Assembly: GCA_003255065.1 (NCBI GenBank)
Contig: QAOA01003742.1
Span: 137,191 to 201,190, forward strand
Direction of reading: 5' to 3'
Source of the DNA: Cercis canadensis
Lineage: Eukaryota; Streptophyta; Magnoliopsida; Fabales; Fabaceae
DNA length: 64,000 nt
In this document: positions 46,858-57,600 of the stretch, one piece after another
Layout of the letters: each line of letters begins with the position of its first letter
Position numbering within the stretch: position 1 is the stretch's first letter
Notes under the pieces: model-generated
Database searches by the model: none
Told to the model about the DNA's origin: nothing
The model's input: the letters and a program-made list of their open reading frames with translations, nothing else
Translations under genes and position numbers: made by a program

Positions 46858-47907
46858 GGCACCACGAACAACCAAAATGAGTCTCACTCCTCTCACAAGC
46901 CTCCATTCTTTAATGGAGAAAATTATCCCTACTGGAAGCAACAAATGGAAATATATCTTGAGGCCATTGACTATGATGTTTGGCAGATAGTCAGAAATGG
47001 TATCACTCACCTAACCAAAGTAGTGGAAGGAGCTACTATCCCAAAGGAAGAGCACGAGTTTACTGCTGAAGACAAACTCAAATTCACCTTAAACTCCAAG
47101 GCTAGGTACAACATTGTATGTGGGGTATTTGCTACAGAATATGAAAACATTGCTTCATGTAACACAGCAAAAGAAATGTGGGATAGGCTTACTGCCATTC
47201 ACGAAGGAACAAGTCATGTCAAAGAAGCAAAGATTGACATCTATTCAACCAAGTATGAGATGTTTCATATGACTCCAGATGAATCTCTGGACTCCTTCTT
47301 TGCTCGATTCTTGAGTATCATCAATAGCTTGAAAGGACTTGAAAGAATCTACACTCAAAAGGAACAAGTCAAGAAGATTCTGAGATGTCTCACTGAAAAA
47401 TGAGATTCCAAAGTAACTGTCTTGCTTCAGTTTGCAGAGACAAATGATCTTACTGTTGATGCCCTCAGAGGTACTCTTGAATCACACCAGATGCTGATCA
47501 TGGAAAAGAAGAACATGGCAGGAGAAAGAAAGAAAAGCTTGGCTCTTGCTTCAAATGTACCAGAGACTAGTACTCAAAGAGAATTGGTCTCTAGTGATGA
47601 AGATGTTACCTTGGTGACAAGAAGAGTTCTTGATATGATGAGGAAAAGGAAGGAGAAAAAGAGATTTCCATCGAAAGCTCACAAAGACTTCAATAAGGCA
47701 GATAGTAGCAAGGAGCCAATCATCTACTATGAATGTAGAAAACCAGGTCACATAAAGCCTGAATGTCCAAATCTCAACAAGAAAAGGTTCTTTAGAAAGG
47801 AGAAAAAGAAAGCTATGGTAGCCACTTGGAGTGATGAAGAGTCAACATCAAAAAGTGATGAGTCAGAAGAGGAAAATGTAGCTAATCTGTGTCTGATGGC
47901 AAATGGA
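46858..47907 (+). pseudogene. SIRE-like Copia gag, broken
   Basis: The frame has KPPFFNGENYPYWKQQMEIY and ARYNIVCGVFATEYENIASC (UBN2/DUF4219 type), DEDVTLVTRRVLDMMRKRK and a zinc knuckle, YYECRKPGHIKPEC, in which the first Cys of CxxCxxxxHxxxxC is Tyr. A stop TGA at 47401-47403 interrupts it. No good ATG precedes the first motif, so the start is unclear. The open frame beyond 47907 is only the N gap. Confidence 0.85.
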
Positions 47908-48816
47908 NNNNNNNNNNNNNNNNNNNNNNNNNNNNNNNNNNNNNNNNNNNNNNNNNNNNNNNNNNNNNNNNNNNNNNNNNNNNNNNNNNNNNNNNNNNNN
48001 NNNNNNNNNNNNNNNNNNNNNNNNNNNNNNNNNNNNNNNNNNNNNNNNNNNNNNNNNNNNNNNNNNNNNNNNNNNNNNNNNNNNNNNNNNNNNNNNNNNN
48101 NNNNNNNNNNNNNNNNNNNNNNNNNNNNNNNNNNNNNNNNNNNNNNNNNNNNNNNNNNNNNNNNNNNNNNNNNNNNNNNNNNNNNNNNNNNNNNNNNNNN
48201 NNNNNNNNNNNNNNNNNNNNNNNNNNNNNNNNNNNNNNNNNNNNNNNNNNNNNNNNNNNNNNNNNNNNNNNNNNNNNNNNNNNNNNNNNNNNNNNNNNNN
48301 NNNNNNNNNNNNNNNNNNNNNNNNNNNNNNNNNNNNNNNNNNNNNNNNNNNNNNNNNNNNNNNNNNNNNNNNNNNNNNNNNNNNNNNNNNNNNNNNNNNN
48401 NNNNNNNNNNNNNNNNNNNNNNNNNNNNNNNNNNNNNNNNNNNNNNNNNNNNNNNNNNNNNNNNNNNNNNNNNNNNNNNNNNNNNNNNNNNNNNNNNNNN
48501 NNNNNNNNNNNNNNNNNNNNNNNNNNNNNNNNNNNNNNNNNNNNNNNNNNNNNNNNNNNNNNNNNNNNNNNNNNNNNNNNNNNNNNNNNNNNNNNNNNNN
48601 NNNNNNNNNNNNNNNNNNNNNNNNNNNNNNNNNNNNNNNNNNNNNNNNNNNNNNNNNNNNNNNNNNNNNNNNNNNNNNNNNNNNNNNNNNNNNNNNNNNN
48701 NNNNNNNNNNNNNNNNNNNNNNNNNNNNNNNNNNNNNNNNNNNNNNNNNNNNNNNNNNNNNNNNNNNNNNNNNNNNNNNNNNNNNNNNNNNNNNNNNNNN
48801 NNNNNNNNNNNNNNNN
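47908..48816. other. Assembly gap (909 N)
   Basis: Unresolved bases. Left of it is a SIRE-like gag, right of it is the DNA that precedes a second SIRE LTR start. The true length is therefore likely to differ from 909. Confidence 0.95.
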
Positions 48817-48829
48817 TATATATATATAT

Positions 48830-49300
48830 ATATATTATTTTTTTTTTTTTGCAGCTGTTCGTGTGATTACGAAGTTTGTCATTAGTATAAAAAACTTTTT
48901 AATTCATAACTATTTATGATCACTAAGTTAATGTATGCCTTCTCTAATATTTTTTATACAACTAACTCATGCCTCACTTTATAGGTAATGTCCAATAAAT
49001 TAATCTCATGTGACCATTAAGTTTTCTAATAGTATAGACAAATCATAATTTATATCTATTATTGACCATTAGGTTATTCATGCCTCACTCTATGCTTTTG
49101 ATGCAAATATGATTGTTGTATTTTATGTTACACCTTGTTGATACAACCTGATACAAGATAAAATTAACTCTTAGTGGATTCAAATATTTTATGGTACACC
49201 TTGTTAGCCCTACAAGTCTCTGAACCTGTTTTGATGATAACAACAATATCTTGATATTTTTTATATGTGTTGTTTGTCTTGTTGCTATTAATCTTTGATA
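48830..49300. repeat. Dispersed repeat copy C plus 95 bases of a SIRE-like LTR
   Basis: 48849-49204 repeats 45305-45656 almost exactly, and 49205-49300 repeats the LTR start 45657-45752. At about 49300 the match stops abruptly and Gypsy sequence begins. Confidence 0.85.
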
Positions 49301-49349
49301 ACACCTTGTTTGCTCGGAGGGTCTGTCCGGAGACAGCTCAGATACACCA

Positions 49350-49565
49350 TGTATTCCATGTATCACACCAAAGGAGGTTCTACAGTATCGCACCATTAAC
49401 CGCAACAAGAAGAAGATCCATCAAGTGCGCATTAAATGGCTGGGACAGCCAACTGCCGATGTAACTTGGGAAGATGTTCAACTCATTAAGGGGCAATTCC
49501 TAGAATTCAGCCTTGAGGAAAAGACTGTTCATCCAGGGGGAGTAATGTTAGCCCAAAAGAGTTAG
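49350..49565 (+). pseudogene. Chromovirus (Ty3/Gypsy) integrase chromodomain end
   Basis: The frame TPKEVLQYRTINRNKK, QVRIKWLGQPTADVTWEDVQ and LEFSLEEKTVHPGG is a chromodomain at the C-terminus of a Gypsy integrase, ending at a TAG (49563-49565). It targets integration in chromoviruses. Only this tail is present; the rest of pol is missing on the left. Confidence 0.85.
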
Positions 49566-49940
49566 AGGCTGTGGTTGGGCCTGAACAAATTGAACCATAT
49601 GTGACTAGAGCAAATCCTAACATGCAAAAGGGGCTGAAAGTGTATGAGAGGAGAAAGAGGAGGGATGGTCCGTAAGTAGGGGGAAGTTAGTTAGAGGGAA
49701 GTCACGTGTGAGTGTGAAGGGTTGGGTACTTTAGGAAGGTGGCAGAGGCATAAGAGGGTATTCAGTTATTTTGTGCTTTGTGTAGAGGAATCAGAGAGGA
49801 GTCTCTCTGGTGGGTCCAGGGTTGTAATTCTCACTACCCTACTGTGGCAGAGGTGTTTCTTGGTGGAATACAATATTGTGGCTGGTATCTTCTTTCCTAA
49901 TCTGTGTTATCTATTTATTTACGTAATAAGGAGACACTGA
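49546..49940 (+). repeat. Chromovirus LTR fragment
   Basis: A purine tract (CAGGGGGAG, 49535-49542) is followed by TGTTAGCCC at 49546, a usual LTR start overlapping the end of pol. The downstream part has the composition of a promoter/leader. The right limit is not fixed. Confidence 0.6.
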
Positions 49941-50230
49941 GAGAGGGCTTCAAGTTCAACAATCAACAGAAAGTGAGAGACCGAGAGAGGGATTTGAGTT
50001 GAAGTTCAACAAAGAGGGAGAAACCGACGGAGGACTTAAGAGGGATTTTAGAAAGGAAAACCCTACTCAAAACGATGTCCTTTTCCGGTGCTTGGTTCGA
50101 TTCGGTTTATGATCAGTTTTTTTTCATTGAAACCAAGAATCGAACTAAATCCATCAGTTTGGTTTGGTTTTCACTCAGTCCGATTCGATTCAGTTGATTT
50201 GGTTCACTTTGCTTAGACTAATAATTTTTT
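49941..50230. repeat. Fragment related to the end of the neighbouring hAT element
   Basis: 50060-50215 (CAAAACGATGTCCTTTTCC, GGTTCGATTCGGTTT, CATTGAAACCAAGAATCGAA) resembles 53265-53470, the right subterminal region of the hAT element, in the same orientation. It is probably a piece of another family member. Confidence 0.6.
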
Positions 50231-50769
50231 GGCTTAATTGCAATTTTGGTTATCATAGAACTTTTTGGTCCTCCTTCTTTAAAAATGAACAATTTAGTCT
50301 CTCTATATTTATACAATATGTAATTTAAGTTTTTTTTGTCTTTAAGCCAAAATTTCTAAGGTCTATTTCAATGTGTAAAATTTTTTATTCAAAATATCAC
50401 CTTCAGATTGAAGAGTTATGTCTTATGAACCTCTCCAGAAAATTTTAGCTAGATCTAACGTTGGGACTTAACCCAAAATACCAAAACTAGAAGTTTTCAT
50501 CTAATTGGATATCTAAATTCATTCATCATTACATCGAGCTAAAATTTTGTGGAAAGGTTCACAAGACGTAGCTCTTCAATCTGAACGGTTGGATTATGAA
50601 TCATAAAACTTTATACCATAAAATAAACCTAATAAATTTTGACATAAAGACAAAATGACTAAAATTGCACATTTTATGAATATAGAGTGACTAAATTGTT
50701 TATTTTTAAAGAAGGGGAACCAAAAAGTTTAAGTTGTTAAAATAGAAAGACCAAAATTACAATTAAGCC
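50231..50769. mobile_element. Large foldback element, 539 bp
   Basis: The ends are GGCTTAATTGCAATTTTGGT and the inverted partner CCAAAATTACAATTAAGCC. Pairing continues through TTAAAAATGAACAATTTAGT / ACTAAATTGTTTATTTTTAA and, in the centre, CTTCAGATTGAAGAGTTATG / CGTAGCTCTTCAATCTGAAC. The whole thing folds as one hairpin of about 250-bp arms. No TSD is clear. It ends 10 bases from the hAT element. Confidence 0.8.
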
Positions 50770-50779
50770 TACTTACTTT

Positions 50780-53476
50780 TAGGGGTGTAATCGATCTGGT
50801 TTACATTCCAAACCGACACCGAACTAACCAAACCACCTCAGTTTGGTTTGGTTTTTCAAAATTTTGAGAGACAAGCAGAGCCAAACTGGTTCGGTTCGGT
50901 TTAGTCGGTTTTGCCAGAAAATCTGCATAAGTCATTTTTCCAAATTTGAACAGAAGAAAGCCAGAAAATGAAGCTAACAAAGAGCTGAAAATCAAAGCTC
51001 ACATAGTCACATTACATGAGCTCCTATAATTCTCAAAAAAATACAAGGTATATCAGCAATAAAAGACTAAAACTAAAATAAATCATTGTCCAAGAAATAA
51101 CATTCTTCTCAGGCATTTTGTCGAATAGCTTCAGGGCCATAATAAAATCTGCACAATCCAAACACCCTTTGATCATCATATTCCAGGAAACTACATCCTT
51201 AAAGGGCATTTCATAAAATAGCTTCAATGTCTTACTGAGTCTATGATTTTGCAAAGGAGGGAGATCAGAATTATCAACTTATCCATCAAGAGTCAAGACA
51301 AGTAAAATCCAAGAAAACATGATTTATCTCACAATTAACTCTTGATTGTGCACATGACAAACAAACCAGCATTAATATTTAATGAGAAAAATTGCAAATA
51401 TCTGAGCCAAAAACAATTTCAAAGGCTACAATTTGAATTACAGTTTTTGTATCTTTTTCCACCAACCTCTACGACAAATTTTTGCTCTACATCTTTAATG
51501 CTTCAGTTTAAGTAACCCTTGCAGAAAGGTCCAAGGACCAAACTATTCTATCTGGAATTGTAGAACAGCAAAAAAGTATCAAGGTGCCAAGCAAAGTAGT
51601 CAAATTAGAACTTCCTATAATAAAGGTTTTTGAAGAAATGGAAATTTCAAGAAAAATAGAAATTTTGCAAAGTAGAAATGCAATAACACATATCCTGTTG
51701 TTTTGTGCAAATGCAATAACACAACAATGTTTAGAATGCAAGATAGAGGAAAGGATATCCTGCTCAGAAAATTACACTTGACAGGGGTCTCCCTCAAAGA
51801 GAGATAATGTGCGGAGCACCAAAAGGAAGCCAAAAAAACAATCCTTAAGAGCTCTAAGGTCAATAAAGTAACCTTCAAAAGATGAGGATTCCGTCCCAAC
51901 CTAACATACCAGATAACTACATGACACTGCCATGGAGATTTGCCTTACTTAGTGCTACCAAATCCTTTGGAACCAATCAATAAGCAATACGCAAAACTCA
52001 AAGGAAGCACACAGTATTTACTGAAAAATTCCAAACAAACCACTCCATATAGAAGCGATCAAGTGGCTGCTGAACAATTCAAGTAAATGGGCAGCTGATT
52101 CAAAGCTCAATTCACACATAATATGCAAATTAATTATCAGGGGAAAAAGGTTTTTGTGGTCAATTAACTTGCAACTTATTGTTAGTTTTAATCCTATTAA
52201 TTACCACTATTCAAATGAAAGACTTAAGATTAGGAACTTGGATTCTATAGGGGTTTATCAAGGAGGAATTTTGCTTTATTCAAAGATTGGGAAAGGAACT
52301 ATTGAAGGACTTATAAGAATAAAAACTAAAGGAAGCAAGATTTGGAAACCTTTTATCCAAATTGGCGAACATAAGAAAAGAGCCAGGCAAGACCAAAAGG
52401 ATTCAAATTCAGAAGTTTCTACCATTCAAGATCTTGGAGAAAAAATGAAAGCTCCAAGTGACGATAAAATCCTGAGTGCTACAGAAATTTTGGATGGGGA
52501 AATTATTTAAAGAAAGAAAGACAATAGAGGAGAGGATAGACCTCTAAACGTGGAAATTCTCCTACTCAAAATCCTCCCAAAGTCTTATACAGGAATTGTT
52601 CTAAAAGTAGCCAATCCATCTTAAGAGAAACCAATGGTCTAAAAGTAGCATATCTCTACTAGCATGAGTCACAATAAGATCATGTCATCATACATCAGCC
52701 AACTAAGAATGAGGAACCACAACTTTACCCTGCTGAATGGATTGCATTGTATATATATATTCAAATTCCAATACATTTTAGTGACCCAGGGTATCAATCA
52801 AAACAAGGAAATCTAGAGTATTATGCACACAATATGTTTGAGGTTTGGCTCCTTTGAAGTCATTAATAGCACGTTTCAATGCTAAGGATATGGTTCATGT
52901 AATCAGGCCAAGCATGGTCACTAACAAAAAAGGAAACAAAAATGGAAACACGAAATCTATAGCAAGAATTGCACAACACCCAGGCACCGAAGAAGCATGG
53001 AAATAGAAATAGAAACAAAAATGAAAACATAAATGCACAAGTGAAGAAGAAAAATCATAACTTACCAGCGAGGCACAACAGAGACAATAGCGAGACGATG
53101 GATTGAAGTCTGAGAATGGAGAGTGCTAAGGAGAGAAAGGGAAGTTAGGGATTTGAGCTTCAGAGAACAAGAGAAGAGAGAAGAAGGAGAGGATTTGAGA
53201 TTCTGAATTTCTGATTTCTAAAGAGTCAAAGAAGAGTGCATAGGGCTGGGAGTTCAGAAACACTTCTAATCAAAACGACGTCGTTTTTCCAAATTCGGTT
53301 CAGTCTGGTTTATTCTCTGTTTTTCTTCATTGAAACAGAAAACCAAACCGACCCCATCGGTTTTCCAAACAGTGTAACCGAGAATCAAACCGACCCTCTC
53401 GGTCCAGTTTGATTTTCCCCAGTTCGGTCTGGTTTGGTCAGTTTGGCTGGTTTCATCAGTTTGCCTTACACCCCTA
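50780..53476. mobile_element. Non-autonomous hAT element, 2.7 kb, carrying a PPR fragment
   Basis: Both ends begin TAGGGGTGTAA read inward. The 8-bp flanks CTTACTTT (50772-50779) and CTTACTTC (53477-53484) match at 7 of 8, as for hAT insertions. Subterminal regions are full of GGTTTGGTTCGGTT-type words in both orientations. I find no hAT transposase. Inside are a PPR gene fragment on the minus strand and, near 53065-53230, a purine-rich minus-strand segment ending CTCGCTG/GTAAGT that looks like a first exon and donor. This fits a Pack-type element that captured gene pieces. Confidence 0.82.
51075..51254 (-). pseudogene. PPR gene fragment inside the hAT element
   Basis: The minus-strand translation LSKTLKLFYEMPFKDVVSWN, MIKGCLDCADFIMALKLFDK and MPEKNVISWTMI shows two PLS-type PPR repeats. 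The frame opens a little further upstream (about 51285) but has no promoter or repeats beyond. It is of a different class from the RFL-like pseudogene at 42 kb, so it is not a copy of that gene. Confidence 0.8.
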
Positions 53477-53484
53477 CTTACTTC

Positions 53485-54022
53485 TATGTAGTATAATATT
53501 TTCATTAATTATTATTTTTATCACTTTAGTTTTTTAAAATGAAACTCTCAATATATATATATAATCAAATTATTTGAGTTTCCAAAACTATTATTTTTTT
53601 TAAAAAAAAAATATCTTTATTAAAATAAATTACAAAAGTATTTTTTTGGTGCAACCACTCGTTTGGGTGTGTTGTTTAGGGGTTTGCCTTCTTAAGGTAA
53701 TAATGTATCTTGAATGACAACAACTTATCTTTGGTAAAAGTTTGATTTAGTGTTGGGAAAGGTATTGGGTTAGTTAGGTTTAACACAGACTTGCACTTCA
53801 TATCTTAATCTTAAACCAAAAGATGGTTCTAGTCTAAAAGCTAAAATAAAGATACATGACAACCAATCCACTATTATTACATCTTTAAAAATTGATTAGT
53901 GATATATTCTACAATAGTCAAAAATGATTATTACATAGAAAAAAGGAAAAAAAAAAAAAAAAAGTAGTTATCTATATACAAATTCTCACAAACTAAAAAA
54001 ACAAAAAAAGTGAGTAGTGGTT
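53485..54022. other. Intergenic DNA, no gene
   Basis: AT-rich with poly-A (53943-53963) and a short TA tract near 53552. Nothing else recognised. Confidence 0.5.
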
Positions 54023-54475
54023 TTGTTTAATTTTTTCGTTCTTAAATCGAATCCAACTTAGCTGGTTCCAGCCTAGCCCATCTAGGTCATTGTTTATTTT
54101 TCTTGTTGTTAAATCGAATCCAAATTGTTTAGGTCGAGCTTGGATATCCTGGGTCATTGTTTAATTTTTTTGTTGTTAAATCTAATTCGGCCTGGCTAGG
54201 TCGAGCCTAACTTGTCTAGGTCACTGTTTAATTTTTCTGTTGTTAAATCGAATCCAATTTGTTTGGGTCAAGCCTAGCTGTCTAGGTCATTGTTTATTTT
54301 TCTCCTGTTAAATCAAATCTTGCTTGTTTGGGTCGAGCCTAACCCATCTAGGTCATTGTTTATTTTCCTCGTTGTTAAATCGAACCTAGCTGTCTAGGTC
54401 ATTGTTCATCTTTCTCTTCATTAAATCAAATCTGGCCTATCTAGATCAAGCCTACCTGTCTAGGTCTTTTTTTTT
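54023..54475. repeat. Minisatellite, unit about 67 bp, seven copies
   Basis: Units start near 54024, 54091, 54159, 54225, 54291, 54357 and 54402. Each has TTGTTTAATTTTTC, GTTGTTAAATCGAATCC, GGTCGAGCCTA and TGTCTAGGTCA. The sixth unit is shortened to about 45 bp. Copies differ at several positions each. It lies directly left of a long LTR. Confidence 0.9.
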
Positions 54476-54621
54476 TTTTCTATGATTAATATTTAGTCGT
54501 ACTTAACTTGTGTAAGTACTTGTTTTATTTCCACGAAACCTTCATTTCATGCATCGTACAAATTTGGATCAACTCCTTTGCTCACCATTTATATATAAAT
54601 AGATGAGTAAAGAGGAGTAGC

Positions 54622-57600
54622 TGTTGATACCCAAATTTGTACATGCATATTTGTTTATACGTTATTTTGGGAATTATAGTCTTTGGAACCATATCAATTC
54701 AAATATTCCAATACTACAAAAAAAAAATGGCATATACAAGATAAAAATGTTGAAATGCTAAAACCCAAAAAAAAAAAAAATATTATTAATAAGTAACAAA
54801 AAATACAAAATAATAATAATAAGAAAAAAAGCAAGAAGAAATAAAAGCTACAATAGGTGGCAAATAGTTTTTTTGCAATGCATTTTCATGATGTTGCTCT
54901 GTTTGCTCAAGTTCATTGGGAAAAAACAACATAATAAAAAAAAAAAAAGCAAGAAGAAATAGATGCTTCAATGGGCGGCAAACAATCATTCGGCAACTTT
55001 CCCCAATGCAACTATGTGGCTACTCTGCCAAATGACTCCTTGATGAGCTGTCGAGGCTCCTCAAATTAGTTAAAGTTTAAGGTCGGTTACCTAAGCTACT
55101 TGTAGCATAAGGCAGCCCTAAGTCAAACCAAAGGATTGTTCTACTTAGTGAATCATATTAATAAGCATATAAACAGGTGGGTTTTGTTTGTTCAAGTGTT
55201 TAACAGAAATTAATTGTAAGTGGTAAAGTTTTAGGGAAAACAACCAATCCAAGTCTTAACTAATTCTGATTTTGATCCATCCTTGATTTCCAATCCATTT
55301 AATTATTAACCATGTTCTTGGCCTTTAAAACATATCAAGAAGTCTCTCAATGTTCTATGGATGTCCACTGGTTAAGCAACCAAAATTCAGTTCAACAGGA
55401 GACTAAATGAATTAAGCAAACATTCAAGTCCAGTTTAACCTAAGTCCAAAATCCAGCCAAGGTAATTAATCCGTCCAAGCTTAGAACCATTAATTAACCA
55501 TACAATCCTCTTTTATCACATGCAAACAAAATATGAAAATCCAAATCCGAATTAAGCAATTCAAACAGAATATTTCAGAGGATTGAAAGAACTTGATTAA
55601 CAACTAAATGAATAACAACAACACATAATCTCAAAACCAATAATCAGAACAGCCAAAACCTGGATTGATTTGATGAATTAGCCCTCCATGAACAAGAGAA
55701 GCCAAGTTCTTACAAAATATCTAAAGAGAAAACTTAAAGACTAAGGAAAGTTCAAAAGCTGTCTAAAATATCTAAATGACTTCCTTTGAATTTCGGCTGC
55801 CCCTTTGTGCTGATATAGACCTCTAAAATTACATGCACACCCAAATTGCCCTTAGGTCACACTTGTTTCCATGGGCCTTAGCTTTAATTGGGCTTTGGTT
55901 TAGGCCCATTTGGACTTGTCATGAGGAAGTTAGGCCCATTTAAGTGCCAATAGGTGTCTGGAACCATCAGCCAACTTCGACTGCAAATAAGACCATCTTC
56001 AATATAAAATATGGTGAACTGGTCTTCATAACAATTGAAGTTCTATCTGTTAGCTTTCCAATGGTATCAGTTTCAAGTCCATATGACATTCACAGCTCAA
56101 GTTATGGTCCAAACACTTCATGTAGGTCAGGATCCTGCGACAGCATGTCTTCTCTGGCTTCCAGGCTACATATGACCTTCTGGACGTCCGAATTAGCTTT
56201 AGAGCCCTGAAAGAAAGTTGTATACAATTCTCTCAGCTTTCCTACAAGGTATGACTCGGAATTTTTAGACATCCAGAACTCAAGATATGCACGAAACACA
56301 AAGACAGCATAAAATGCTCAGTATTGCTGGAAATTGCAATTAGGCACAAATGGATCCAAGGTCATCAAATGAGGTCTAAGTCTACTCAATTCAGCCCAAA
56401 AGAGATTTAAAAGACTAAGTATGAGGGATAACTATTGTATAAAAAATGTGTTCATCACTCCTACTGCCAGTGCCCCTTGTAGCTTGCAAGAGGGGGAAAA
56501 AAATTGCATCAATAAGAAATTGACCCTAATTTCTGGCTATAAAAAGGGGTCACCTAAGCATAACACACACAGTGATATACATAGTGAGCCAAGTAGAGAA
56601 AGATTGTAAACTCTGAAACAAAATAGAGAGAAAAAGAAACATAAAGAGAAAGGAAAAATAGAAAGCGATACAGAGAGAAAATACAGAGCCAAATAACAAA
56701 CACACACCGATGAAGAAGCCCCACGCATTACAGAGCACTCATTATAGGTATAACCACAAATCCTTAAATCCAAATTTCATTCTTTGTATCTTTTAGTTTT
56801 ATATGTTCAAATAAATCATCCCTAGCCCCATTCCCGTTTTCATTCATGCCATTTTTTAGGGAGAGTCCCAAGCATTGTAATTTCTAAAGATAAAAGAACT
56901 AATTGTCTTAGAGATAGAAATGGGTTTTTAGATAGAGAGGAAATCCTAAAAGAAAAGAATGAAGAAATTAAGCTTAAATGAGAAATGAGAGTGAGGGGGA
57001 CAAAGGGGTTAGCACTTTCGGTAGTTGTGGCTCCACCCTCCGTACCCATTTCTGCTTCATTTTTAGAGAGAGAAAGAGATTCCTAGAGAGAGAAGCATGA
57101 CTAAGACCCAAAAGAAAGAGATAGAGAAATTTTCTTTCCTTAAGAATCAATTGAGCGAACAACTAGAGCCAACTGCATGAGATTAGAGAAGTAAGGTAAG
57201 AGAGAGATGAGGTCTGGGAAGAGAGCCTATGTATTTCTTTTCCGGTGGCTCTCCCTCTCTCTGTCGTGTTTCTCCTCTTTCATATTTCTCCTCTCTTATA
57301 TTTTGTTAGAATTGGGTTTAGTTTACTTATTTATCTCTATTTACTTGGGCATGGCCTTGAAGGTTTTGTTTGGATACTTCATTTTTAGTTGGCTATTTGG
57401 TTTGGGCTAATTCTTAATGTGGGTATATTGTGTTTTTTTTAGTTAAGCTTGCTGGCTGGGTCTGGTCTGAATGGACCAAACCAATAATGCTCCAATTTGC
57501 TTTGTCTTGCTTGTTTGGATTATTGTCTTTTAATTGGGTCATTCCCTGTATTTATTTTATTTTATTTCTTTGTTTCTGGACCCATTAGTTGGGTTTCTTT

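Larger units (their letters stand above)
45657..47907 (+). mobile_element. SIRE-like Ty1/Copia element, 5' end, running into the assembly gap
   Basis: A 1122-bp LTR (45657-46778) begins TGTTAGCC, carries the SIRE-type TTTTGATGATAACAA block near its start and ends CTCTCA. After two bases comes the initiator-Met-like primer site TGGTATAAGAGC (46781-46792), then gag. The N gap cuts the element at 47908, and pol and the 3' LTR are not in the window. Confidence 0.85.

Noticed and set aside
47422..48919. Long open frames across 47908-48816
   Set aside because: They consist of N characters; only the part before 47908 is real gag.
52154..52510. 118-aa plus-strand frame in the hAT element
   Set aside because: No known motif; composition is like the surrounding AT-rich DNA. 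A captured gene piece cannot be ruled out, but I cannot support it.
56537..57162. Several 60-80 aa frames rich in Ser, Phe and Leu
   Set aside because: Translations of GAGAGAGAAA-type leader DNA in the long LTR; no gene features.
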